Shown piece by piece: positions 1 to 5,034 of a stretch of 5,034 nt of DNA. The notes under the pieces are model-generated. The model saw only the letters and a list, made by a program, of their open reading frames with translations, searched no databases and was not told where the DNA came from. The first letter of the stretch is position 1. Every line of letters begins with the position of its first letter. The position numbers were made by a program, and so were the translations under genes. Origin of the DNA: Candidatus Stahliibacteriota bacterium (GTDB lineage Bacteria > Hydrothermota > Tepidihabitantia > SM23-42); NCBI GenBank assembly GCA_030613445.1, contig JAUWLY010000231.1, forward strand, positions 1-5,034, given 5' to 3'.

Positions 1-613
1 TGACTGTTGTTTCTGTAATCTCGTTGGTATTAGTCCCTATGGTGCTGATACTTGCGACATAAATGTGACAAAGGTTTCGGCTGGTTTATTGTGTGAGGTT
101 TTCACGAAACTCGGCGAGCAAGTTATCAACAAAAACAAAGATCTATTCGACGAAGCTGGTAAAGAAGCTCCCAAAGAGCGTGAGAAAACACGAAAAGGCG
201 CGCTTAAGGAATTGGATAAAATAAATGAGAAACCATTCAAAGAGGATATTGCCGAGCGTATTGAAAAAGCCGGTAAGAAGACTATGCAGGATGCTCAAAA
301 AGACTGTGTTGAGTGTTTTGCTTGTCTCCATGCGTGCCCAACCTGTTATTGCTTCTTGCTCAGTGATTATAAGAAGGGGAAGGATATTGAGCGTGTAAGA
401 ACATGGGATGCGTGTTACTATGCTTCCTACGCTCGAGTCGGCGGTGGTGCGAATCCACGGAGTGATCTTGTGGAGCGGTTCTGGAATCGTTTTCTGTGTA
501 AATTCAATTATTTTAACGAATATGAAGGTTTTCTCGCATGCTCTGGTTGTGGAAGATGTTATCGTGGATGTTCAGCAAAAATTGATATAAGGGAGATTTT
601 ATGGAAGCTCTAA
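1..613 (+). CDS. HydB/AsrA-type 4Fe-4S dicluster electron-transfer subunit (5' partial)
   Basis: This is an iron-sulfur electron-transfer protein of the family that includes the sulfhydrogenase beta subunit (HydB) and anaerobic sulfite reductase subunit A. Members pass electrons between an NAD(P)H diaphorase partner and a catalytic module. The reading frame is open from base 2, so the gene begins before the window and only about 203 C-terminal residues are visible. The family is usually about 330-350 residues. The piece opens with a Cys-rich CCFC stretch followed by GISPYGAD, as expected mid-protein in this family. A charged helical linker follows. The first cluster motif, C-x2-C-x2-C-x3-CPTCYCF, lies at bases 305-355. 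Next comes a WDACY segment and then the second cluster motif, CSGCGRC-x3-C, at 539-571. The usual Pro after the last Cys is Ser here. The stop lies 13 bases inside the HydG-like gene, the classic HydB partner. Family placement is firm. The physiological partner is inferred from context. Confidence 0.85.
   Translation, partial: DCCFCNLVGISPYGADTCDINVTKVSAGLLCEVFTKLGEQVINKNKDLFDEAGKEAPKEREKTRKGALKELDKINEKPFKEDIAERIEKAGKKTMQDAQKDCVECFACLHACPTCYCFLLSDYKKGKDIERVRTWDACYYASYARVGGGANPRSDLVERFWNRFLCKFNYFNEYEGFLACSGCGRCYRGCSAKIDIREILWKL
591..595 (+). promoter_or_regulatory. Ribosome binding site for the HydG-like gene
   Basis: GGGAG ends five bases before the ATG at 601. It lies inside the end of the HydB-like gene, which supports this start and translational coupling of the two genes. 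Confidence 0.7.
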
Positions 614-1416
614 ATCCATACTATCCAATTCCGATAAAAATAAAGGAGATAATACCAGAGACGCATAATATTAGCACCTTTGTCCTTGAAGGGATGCCAA
701 TACAATTCAAAGCTGGTCAGTTTGCTGAACTGACTGTGCCGGGTGTTGGCGAGGCACCATTTACACCATCTTCTTCACCGTATGCTGATGATATGGAATT
801 TACGATAATGAAGGTTGGTCGAGTGACTGATGGACTTTTCGAGTTGAAAAAGGGTGACCTGGTGGGAGTGAGAGGTCCTTTTGGCAAAGCCTATCCTTTG
901 AAAGATTTTAAAGGCAAGGAGATCTTCATTGTGGGTGGCGGGGTTGGTTTTGCCCCTTTGCGTTCGCTGTTTTTGGCGCTGGTCCACAATATTAAGGATT
1001 ACAAGAAAGTTTATATAAGATATGGTGCACGAACGCCAGACGATTTGGTGTTTTGGAAATTGATCCCGAAGTGGCAAAAGATCAATGGTGTTGACATTGA
1101 TCTCACGGTAGATATCGGTGATGACTCCTGGGAAGGTAAAGTTGGTGTAGTGACTGTGTTGCTTGATGACATACCAGTTGATTTGGGTAAGGCGCCAGCT
1201 TTTGTCTGCGGACCGCCTCTGATGATGAAATTCGTAACCCAGCGGCTTGTTGAGGCAGGTTTCCAACACCGCAAGATCTATTTATCTATGGAGAAGAATA
1301 TGTCGTGCGGTATCGGCAAATGCAATCACTGCCGAGTGGGAAAATTCTATGTATGTAAGGACGGACCAGTTCTCACTTGGGATGATGTAAAGGATATTGA
1401 GGAGCCATTTTTATGA
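601..1416 (+). CDS. HydG/AsrB/PyrK-like FAD-NAD(P)H diaphorase subunit with [2Fe-2S] cluster
   Basis: This 271-residue cytoplasmic flavoprotein belongs to the ferredoxin-NADP reductase superfamily, in the branch holding sulfhydrogenase gamma (HydG), sulfite reductase B and PyrK. Such subunits exchange electrons between NAD(P)H, FAD and a [2Fe-2S] cluster. Residues 1-100 form the FAD-binding barrel, with KAGQF (37-41), the flavin-loop equivalent APFTPSSSP (52-60) and RGPFGKAYP (91-99). The nucleotide-binding domain follows, with the glycine motif GGGVGFAPLRS (112-122) and the CGPPLMM motif (203-209). The C-terminus carries the [2Fe-2S] ligands C236, C241, C244 and C252 in the family arrangement C-x4-C-x2-C-x7-C. 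The length is typical. The gene overlaps its HydB-like neighbour by 13 bases and the next gene by 4. NAD versus NADP preference cannot be read from the sequence. Alternative names such as dihydroorotate dehydrogenase electron-transfer subunit are possible from similarity, but the context favours a hydrogenase or complex I-type input module. Confidence 0.88.
   Translation: MEALNPYYPIPIKIKEIIPETHNISTFVLEGMPIQFKAGQFAELTVPGVGEAPFTPSSSPYADDMEFTIMKVGRVTDGLFELKKGDLVGVRGPFGKAYPLKDFKGKEIFIVGGGVGFAPLRSLFLALVHNIKDYKKVYIRYGARTPDDLVFWKLIPKWQKINGVDIDLTVDIGDDSWEGKVGVVTVLLDDIPVDLGKAPAFVCGPPLMMKFVTQRLVEAGFQHRKIYLSMEKNMSCGIGKCNHCRVGKFYVCKDGPVLTWDDVKDIEEPFL
1399..1404 (+). promoter_or_regulatory. Ribosome binding site for the molybdopterin-fold gene
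   Basis: GAGGAG lies eight bases before the ATG at 1413, within the end of the HydG-like gene. The ATG overlaps that gene's TGA as ATGA, a stop-start coupling signal. Confidence 0.65.
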
Positions 1417-2987
1417 AGAAGGTTGATCCTGCATTTACTACTGTTAAAAAGACGGTATGTCCATTCTGTAGTTTCGGTTGTGAACTTGGCGTGGTCTTTG
1501 ATGATTTTGGAGTGAAGGGAGTTGAGTACATAAAGGATGGCAGTAGTGGAGGCAGACTATGCCCAAGAGGAAGTGCTGCTGCATTGTACCTGAATCACCC
1601 GCTGCGACTATCAATGCCGATAAAGAATGGTAAGGTGCTCGATTGGACAAAGCTTAGCAAAAACTTGAAAAATGCATTTGACAAACCAGCGAGTGTTGCA
1701 GTTACATTTGACCGAAACCTGACCATTGAGGATTATCGTTCGATAATCGGTTTTTGTAAGGCAACTGGCGTCGAGAATATCGCCTCTACCTATTTTGAGC
1801 CCGAGGTTCTGCTGCGTGAATTTTTTGGTAAATCATTCTCAGTTGACGATATCGGTAAAGCCAGGATGGTATTGGTTGTAGGTGATCCATTCAATCAGAC
1901 ACCAATGCTTTCCAAAGCACTCATTGAGTGGAAATTGCGCAACCGTAAGAATCGTCTAGTAGTGGTTGATACGATGAAAACACACACTGCAGCATTCGCA
2001 AGTGATTTTCTTAAGTGTAGGACAGATACTGAACCACTATTGCTCTTAGGACTCGCCCAGGAAAACATTGCTGGCGTCAATGTCCCAGAGACTACTGGTG
2101 TTTCGGTTTCGAAAATAGCCGATATCTCAAAGGATTTGAAGCAGAGCAAAGATGCTCTGATTCTTGTTTGTCTTTCTTTTGCACACACCTATGATTCAAT
2201 GCTTCTGGTAGAGGGGATCAAACGGTTGAGTGCTTACGCTGGCAAACAGATTATTCCGTTTGTTGAATTTCCTGGCTTTGAAGGAAATCAACGTTTTGGT
2301 ACTATTCTCGATAAGATAAAAAAGAAGAAAATAAAACACCTCGTGAATTTCGGAGAGCTATTTCCGTTTTATTATCCGCAGATCAGTAAAAGCTTGAAGA
2401 CAGTCAATATATTTGCTACATCGCCGATTAAACATAAAGATCATACAGTACTACCCGTTGCTTTGAACCTTGAAAAACAAGGTACGATTTTAACCAACCG
2501 CGGGGATCAGGGTTTATCCGGTACTATCAATCCAGCAAGTGGTGCTCGGATGGTCAGCGAGATCCTTGCTCTTGTAAAAAAGACAGAGGCAGGAGGTAGG
2601 ACAGTAACACCACCGGCGGTTACAATTAACCTTGTAGAAAGAGCAAAGAGAATTGTTGCACGTACAAAAACACCCAGGAAGAAAAAAACTCTAAGGTTGC
2701 TCGGCGAAAAGGTTTCTTACAATTTTCTCGGATTGTTTGAAAAGGAGAAACTTAAAATAAACCCCCTTGATGCTGAGGTATTAGGTCTTAAGCCAACTGA
2801 TGCAGTATTTCTGAAATCGAAATATGGTGAGGTAAATTGCAGAATCAAGCTAACGACTGATATTGACCAAGGAATTGTGGTTATTCCTGCAGAAACGCCT
2901 GCTGCAAAGGGTTTATTCGAGTATGAAGTGGTTGATAATATTATTAACTTCATCCCAACTGAGGTGGAAATATGGCGAAAAGGATAG
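1413..2987 (+). CDS. Molybdopterin oxidoreductase-fold protein (FdhA/NuoG-like), short and apparently lacking a catalytic Cys/Sec
   Basis: This 524-residue protein has the fold of formate dehydrogenase alpha and NuoG. The N-terminus carries a [4Fe-4S] motif, C16-x2-C19-x3-C23-x26-C50, inside CPFCSFGC and GRLCPRGSA, followed by HPLRLSMPI (62-70). A Rossmann-like part has VLVVGDPFNQTP (153-164) and VVVDTMKT (183-190). HTVLPVALNLEKQGTILTNRGDQG (344-367) is the typical oxidoreductase segment. A basic linker lies near 410-430 and a C-terminal dinucleotide-binding-like domain spans about 447-501. Two departures stand out. The region that should hold the Mo/W-ligating Cys or Sec reads GVENIASTYFEPEV (119-132) without either, and there is no in-frame TGA. 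The usual DPRxT is DTMKT. The protein is shorter than catalytic FdhA (about 700 residues) and has no NuoG-type N-terminal [2Fe-2S] domain. It most likely relays electrons or scaffolds, like NuoG, and is not a formate dehydrogenase. Whether it binds a pterin is unknown. Confidence 0.8.
   Translation: MKKVDPAFTTVKKTVCPFCSFGCELGVVFDDFGVKGVEYIKDGSSGGRLCPRGSAAALYLNHPLRLSMPIKNGKVLDWTKLSKNLKNAFDKPASVAVTFDRNLTIEDYRSIIGFCKATGVENIASTYFEPEVLLREFFGKSFSVDDIGKARMVLVVGDPFNQTPMLSKALIEWKLRNRKNRLVVVDTMKTHTAAFASDFLKCRTDTEPLLLLGLAQENIAGVNVPETTGVSVSKIADISKDLKQSKDALILVCLSFAHTYDSMLLVEGIKRLSAYAGKQIIPFVEFPGFEGNQRFGTILDKIKKKKIKHLVNFGELFPFYYPQISKSLKTVNIFATSPIKHKDHTVLPVALNLEKQGTILTNRGDQGLSGTINPASGARMVSEILALVKKTEAGGRTVTPPAVTINLVERAKRIVARTKTPRKKKTLRLLGEKVSYNFLGLFEKEKLKINPLDAEVLGLKPTDAVFLKSKYGEVNCRIKLTTDIDQGIVVIPAETPAAKGLFEYEVVDNIINFIPTEVEIWRKG
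2961..2967 (+). promoter_or_regulatory. Ribosome binding site for the four-cluster ferredoxin gene
   Basis: GAGGTGG lies four bases before the ATG at 2972, inside the last codons of the molybdopterin-fold gene. It supports the start that gives a 16-base overlap. Confidence 0.65.
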
Positions 2988-3442
2988 TATTAGATCTTGA
3001 TTTATGTTGTGGTTGCCGATCCTGCGAGGCGGCCTGCAAAGCGGCTTTCAAAGGAGAGGCGCGCATCAGGCATGGGGATATAGCAGGTGAAGCTTATTTG
3101 CCGCTTGCCTGCAAGCATTGTAATGAACCATTGTGTCTTGCTGCATGCTCGGTTGATGCGATAACAAAAGATGAGGCAACCGGTATCGTGACACGGTCAG
3201 CGATGATCTGCATCGGATGTCAGAGTTGTGCTTATGCCTGTCCTTTTGGTGTTATTGATGCACCTCTTATTAGGCACATTTCTCAAAAATGCAGTTTGTG
3301 TAGTGATCGGGAAGAAGGTCCTCGTTGTGTGGTGGCGTGTTCTTCAGGAGCATTGAAATTCTTAAGTGATAAAGAGATCAAAAAGCACCAAATCGGTATG
3401 AGAATGGTCTCCAAACATGCATTTTACAGGAGAAGTCCATGA
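2972..3442 (+). CDS. Four-cluster [4Fe-4S] ferredoxin-like electron-transfer subunit (CooF/HycB/DmsB family)
   Basis: This 156-residue polyferredoxin has sixteen cysteines in the four-cluster pattern of CooF, HycB/HydN and DmsB. Group I is C12, C15, C18 and C22. Group II is C47, C50, C55 and C59. Group III is C80, C83, C86 and C90, followed by PFG. Group IV is C107, C110, C119 and C123. In this fold ligands are shared between groups to build four clusters. C13 is an extra cysteine. There is no signal peptide or membrane segment, so it should be cytoplasmic. Such subunits link a molybdopterin-type or CO/formate dehydrogenase to the small subunit of a membrane hydrogenase. Its place between the FdhA/NuoG-like and NuoH-like genes fits exactly that role. 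The start overlaps the upstream gene by 16 bases and the end overlaps the NuoH-like gene by 4. It is not the two-cluster NuoI/EchF type, which may lie downstream. Confidence 0.88.
   Translation: MAKRIVLDLDLCCGCRSCEAACKAAFKGEARIRHGDIAGEAYLPLACKHCNEPLCLAACSVDAITKDEATGIVTRSAMICIGCQSCAYACPFGVIDAPLIRHISQKCSLCSDREEGPRCVVACSSGALKFLSDKEIKKHQIGMRMVSKHAFYRRSP
3428..3433 (+). promoter_or_regulatory. Ribosome binding site for the NuoH-like gene
   Basis: AGGAGA lies five bases before the ATG at 3439. That ATG shares ATGA with the ferredoxin gene's stop, indicating coupled translation. Confidence 0.7.
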
Positions 3443-4359
3443 ATATCGTAAAGATTCTCTTTCAATATGTCGTATTCCCTGGTTTCATTTTCACCGGCGT
3501 TGTTGGTCTGTTCTTGACTTGGATAGACCGCAAAGTGACGGCACGCATACATTGGCGCGTAGGTCCACCGTGGTTTCAACCTTACGCAGATTTTCTTAAA
3601 CTGCTGCTGAAAGAAACTATGATACCGCAAGGGAGTTCAAAGGTGTTGTTTCTCTTGGGGCCACTGCTTGGTGTTATTGCAATGTCAATTTTTGCGGTGA
3701 TGCTTTTTTCAATGAATTTTAATCCTACCGGTGCTTTTATCGGTGATCTTATCGTTATTATATATCTCCTTGCTTTACCGCCGATCGGTATAATTCTCGG
3801 AGGTTCAGCTTCCAAGAACGTTCTAGCTGCGGTTGGTGCTTCTCGGGAAATGACGCAGTATTTTGCTTATGAATTGCCTTTTTTGATCGCCATCGCAACG
3901 ATAATTTTGAAAGCAGGTGGCAGCATAAAATTTGGGCAGATCATACTTGCTCAGCAAGCTAATGGACCTTTTTTGTATTCAATATCTGGTGTTATAACTG
4001 CGGTAGTAATCCTGCTTACGATTCAAGCTAAATTGAGTTATGTCCCGTTTGATATACCTGAGGCTGAGCAGGAAATTATGGCCGGCCCCTATATAGAATA
4101 TTCAGGTGTGGCACTGGCGTTATATAAGCTCGGACGAGCCATGATGCTCTTTTTATTGCCGTTGTTCCTAATCTCCCTGTTGTGGGGTGGTTTTGCAGAT
4201 TGGTGGGCTATCCCGAAGTTCCTTTTGATAATTGTTTTGATAGTTCTTATAAAGAATACGAATCCAAGGTTACGAATTGATCAGGCACTGAAATTCTTCT
4301 GGCTAGGACTTGGTATTTTATCGATTATTGGTTTGGTATTTGCTTATCATGGATTGTAA
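3439..4359 (+). CDS. NuoH/EchB/HycD-like membrane subunit (complex I subunit 1 family)
   Basis: This 306-residue integral membrane protein has about seven or eight hydrophobic helices, near residues 8-28, 69-92, 101-121, 146-158, 181-197, 228-248, 253-270 and 288-305. It carries all three cytoplasmic-loop signatures of the family. These are DRKVTARIHWRVGPPW with QPYADFLKLLLKE (30-59), SREMTQYFAYELP (135-147) and VPFDIPEAEQE with AGPYIEYSG (202-223). In complex I and group 4 hydrogenases this subunit anchors the small-subunit/large-subunit module to the membrane. It also lines the path that couples redox chemistry to ion pumping, and the acidic residues in these loops (E137, E145, E208, E210, E212, E220) are those expected to matter. 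The length matches EchB/HycD/Mbh-type proteins. The following NuoB-like gene starts 11 bases downstream. Quinone reduction versus hydrogenase function cannot be settled from this subunit alone. Confidence 0.92.
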   Translation: MNIVKILFQYVVFPGFIFTGVVGLFLTWIDRKVTARIHWRVGPPWFQPYADFLKLLLKETMIPQGSSKVLFLLGPLLGVIAMSIFAVMLFSMNFNPTGAFIGDLIVIIYLLALPPIGIILGGSASKNVLAAVGASREMTQYFAYELPFLIAIATIILKAGGSIKFGQIILAQQANGPFLYSISGVITAVVILLTIQAKLSYVPFDIPEAEQEIMAGPYIEYSGVALALYKLGRAMMLFLLPLFLISLLWGGFADWWAIPKFLLIIVLIVLIKNTNPRLRIDQALKFFWLGLGILSIIGLVFAYHGL

Positions 4360-4365
4360 AGGAGA
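4358..4365 (+). promoter_or_regulatory. Ribosome binding site for the NuoB-like gene
   Basis: AAAGGAGA, the strongest such site in the window, fills the 11-base gap and ends five bases before the ATG at 4371. This gene may therefore also be translated independently of its upstream neighbour. Confidence 0.75.
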
Positions 4366-4370
4366 AGAAC

Positions 4371-4787
4371 ATGGGAAACGCTAAACTTTGGGGGTTGAAG
4401 AAATCGCCCTGGGTATTTCATGTGGCCGCGGCTTCTTGTAATAATTGCGACATTGAGATATTGGATCTCATTACTCCCCGGTGGGATGTCGAGCGTTTCG
4501 GTATTGTGCTTGTTGGATCACCAAGACACGCCGATGCTCTGCTGGTCACCGGTGTTCTGAACCGAAAGAGTCTACCACGTGTATTGAGAGTTTACGAACA
4601 AACTCCGAAACCATGTTTGGTTATCGCTATCGGTACTTGTACGTGTGATACTCATATGTTCGAGAGATCATATAATGTTGTGGGACCCTACGACAAGTAT
4701 ATACCAGTCGATGTTTATATCCCGGGTTGTCCACCCAAACCTGAATCAATGATTCTGGGCATTGTTAAGGCTTTGAAGAGGTTATAA
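4371..4787 (+). CDS. NuoB/EchC/HycG-like small subunit (group 4 [NiFe]-hydrogenase type)
   Basis: This 138-residue cytoplasmic iron-sulfur subunit should carry the proximal [4Fe-4S] cluster next to the catalytic large subunit. The expected ligands are C23 and C26 in SCNNCDIEIL, C90 in AIGTCTC and C120 in PGCPPKPE. The spaced CxxC with DIE is the hydrogenase (Ech/Hyc/Mbh) form. Complex I NuoB has adjacent CC instead. The length matches EchC-like proteins. There is no signal peptide, as expected for group 4. The residues after C90 are unusual: most relatives have a small SGG-type turn before Ile/Val-Phe, but this one reads CDTHMF (92-97), adding a Cys and a His beside the cluster. C82 is another extra cysteine. 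Position between NuoH-like and NuoC-like genes matches the Ech order B-C-D. The protein could belong to a true hydrogenase or to a hydrogenase-related complex that lost NiFe. The large subunit, not seen here, would decide. Confidence 0.9.
   Translation: MGNAKLWGLKKSPWVFHVAAASCNNCDIEILDLITPRWDVERFGIVLVGSPRHADALLVTGVLNRKSLPRVLRVYEQTPKPCLVIAIGTCTCDTHMFERSYNVVGPYDKYIPVDVYIPGCPPKPESMILGIVKALKRL
4775..4781 (+). promoter_or_regulatory. Probable ribosome binding site for the NuoC-like gene
   Basis: GAAGAGG ends eight bases before the ATG at 4790, inside the last codons of the NuoB-like gene. It is a weaker match than the other sites, and the 2-base gap suggests coupling to the upstream gene. Confidence 0.45.
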
Positions 4788-4789
4788 TA

Positions 4790-5034
4790 ATGAAGAAAGA
4801 ATATTCAAAAAAGGTATTGGAAGAAATAACCAAGAAGTTTCCTGAAGTTACGGTGAAGATCCATGGGCCACGCAGAACGTACCTGAGTATAGTAAGAGAA
4901 AAGGTATATGAATTTGCAAAATTTCTACACGAGAAAAAGGGATTTCGTTTTTCGATTGCAACAGGTATTGATACACGTGAGGGTATGGAGATAATATACC
5001 ACTTCACTCATGATGAAGCGGGAACCTATTATAA
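4790..5034 (+). CDS. NuoC/EchD-like 30 kDa subunit, N-terminal part (3' partial)
   Basis: The open frame runs from ATG 4790 to the window edge and gives 81 complete codons. The visible part starts with a Lys/Glu-rich helix. It then shows the NuoC-type alpha/beta layout: a strand with IHGPRRTYLSI, a helix with VYEFAKFLHEKKGF and the strand segment FSIATGIDTREGMEIIYHF. The last is the family pattern of a short Asp-containing turn before a strand ending in YHF. In complex I and Ech-type hydrogenases this protein binds the large subunit and helps hold the peripheral arm together. It has no cofactor. It starts 2 bases after the NuoB-like stop. The diagnostic C-terminal motif of NuoC lies outside the window. 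The gene could be a stand-alone subunit (EchD) or the N-terminal part of a NuoCD/HycE-type fusion. Confidence 0.75.
   Translation, partial: MKKEYSKKVLEEITKKFPEVTVKIHGPRRTYLSIVREKVYEFAKFLHEKKGFRFSIATGIDTREGMEIIYHFTHDEAGTYY

Noticed and set aside
65..67. GTG as the start codon of the first gene
   Set aside because: The same frame is open back to base 2 and encodes a Cys-rich CCFC...GISPYG stretch typical of the middle of HydB-like proteins. There is no ribosome binding site before the GTG. The gene is simply cut by the window edge.
775..1269. Long antisense open frame opposite the HydG-like gene
   Set aside because: Its translation shows no recognisable domain, and the sense strand encodes a complete, motif-rich flavoprotein over the same bases. 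It is a shadow frame.
2467..2483. Perfect 6-bp inverted repeat (ACCTTG / CAAGGT) with an AAAAA loop, possible terminator or regulatory hairpin
   Set aside because: It lies inside the conserved LEKQGT-coding segment of the molybdopterin-fold gene, is short and has no T-run after it. Chance within coding sequence is the simpler explanation.
1413..2987. Formate dehydrogenase catalytic subunit, possibly a selenoprotein
   Set aside because: There is no in-frame TGA and no Cys at the expected Mo-ligand position, and the protein is much shorter than catalytic FdhA. Only the fold and the [4Fe-4S] motif support the FdhA label.
3417..3599. Small sense-strand open frame overlapping the start of the NuoH-like gene
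   Set aside because: It is out of frame with the strongly conserved NuoH-like signature in the same bases and has no ribosome binding site or recognisable content.

Overview
The window is a dense, single-strand (+) run of seven co-directional genes, the first and last cut by the window edges. Together they encode redox and membrane subunits of a complex I-like / group 4 [NiFe]-hydrogenase-like respiratory complex. The sequence is moderately A+T-rich by eye. It has good AGGAG-type ribosome binding sites and coding overlaps, which fits an anaerobic bacterium. No residue pattern fixes the phylum. An uncultivated anaerobic lineage is a guess, and an archaeal origin is not excluded.

Layout. Positions 1-613 hold the C-terminal part of a HydB/AsrA-type iron-sulfur protein with two [4Fe-4S] motifs. 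Positions 601-1416 encode a HydG/PyrK/AsrB-type FAD, NAD(P)H and [2Fe-2S] diaphorase. Positions 1413-2987 encode a short molybdopterin-oxidoreductase-fold protein, FdhA/NuoG-like. It keeps the N-terminal [4Fe-4S] motif, but I see no catalytic Cys or Sec. Positions 2972-3442 encode a four-cluster CooF/HycB/DmsB-like ferredoxin. Positions 3439-4359 encode a NuoH/EchB/HycD-type membrane subunit. Positions 4371-4787 encode a NuoB/EchC/HycG-type small subunit with hydrogenase-style CxxC spacing. Positions 4790-5034 hold the start of a NuoC/EchD-type 30 kDa subunit.

The genes overlap by 13, 4, 16 and 4 bp, or are separated by 11 and 2 bp. This implies one polycistronic message with translational coupling. 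No promoter, terminator, RNA gene, repeat array or mobile element is visible, and no non-coding stretch exceeds about a dozen bases.

Working model (inference): NAD(P)H is oxidised or formed at the HydG-like flavoprotein. Electrons pass through the HydB-like protein, the FeS domain of the molybdopterin-fold protein and the four-cluster ferredoxin to the NuoB-like proximal cluster on the NuoH-like membrane anchor. This would be a complex I-like machine in which a sulfhydrogenase-type HydB/HydG module replaces NuoE/NuoF. Whether the catalytic large subunit is a true [NiFe] hydrogenase or a cofactor-less relative cannot be told here, because that gene (NuoD/EchE-like) should lie just beyond the right edge.
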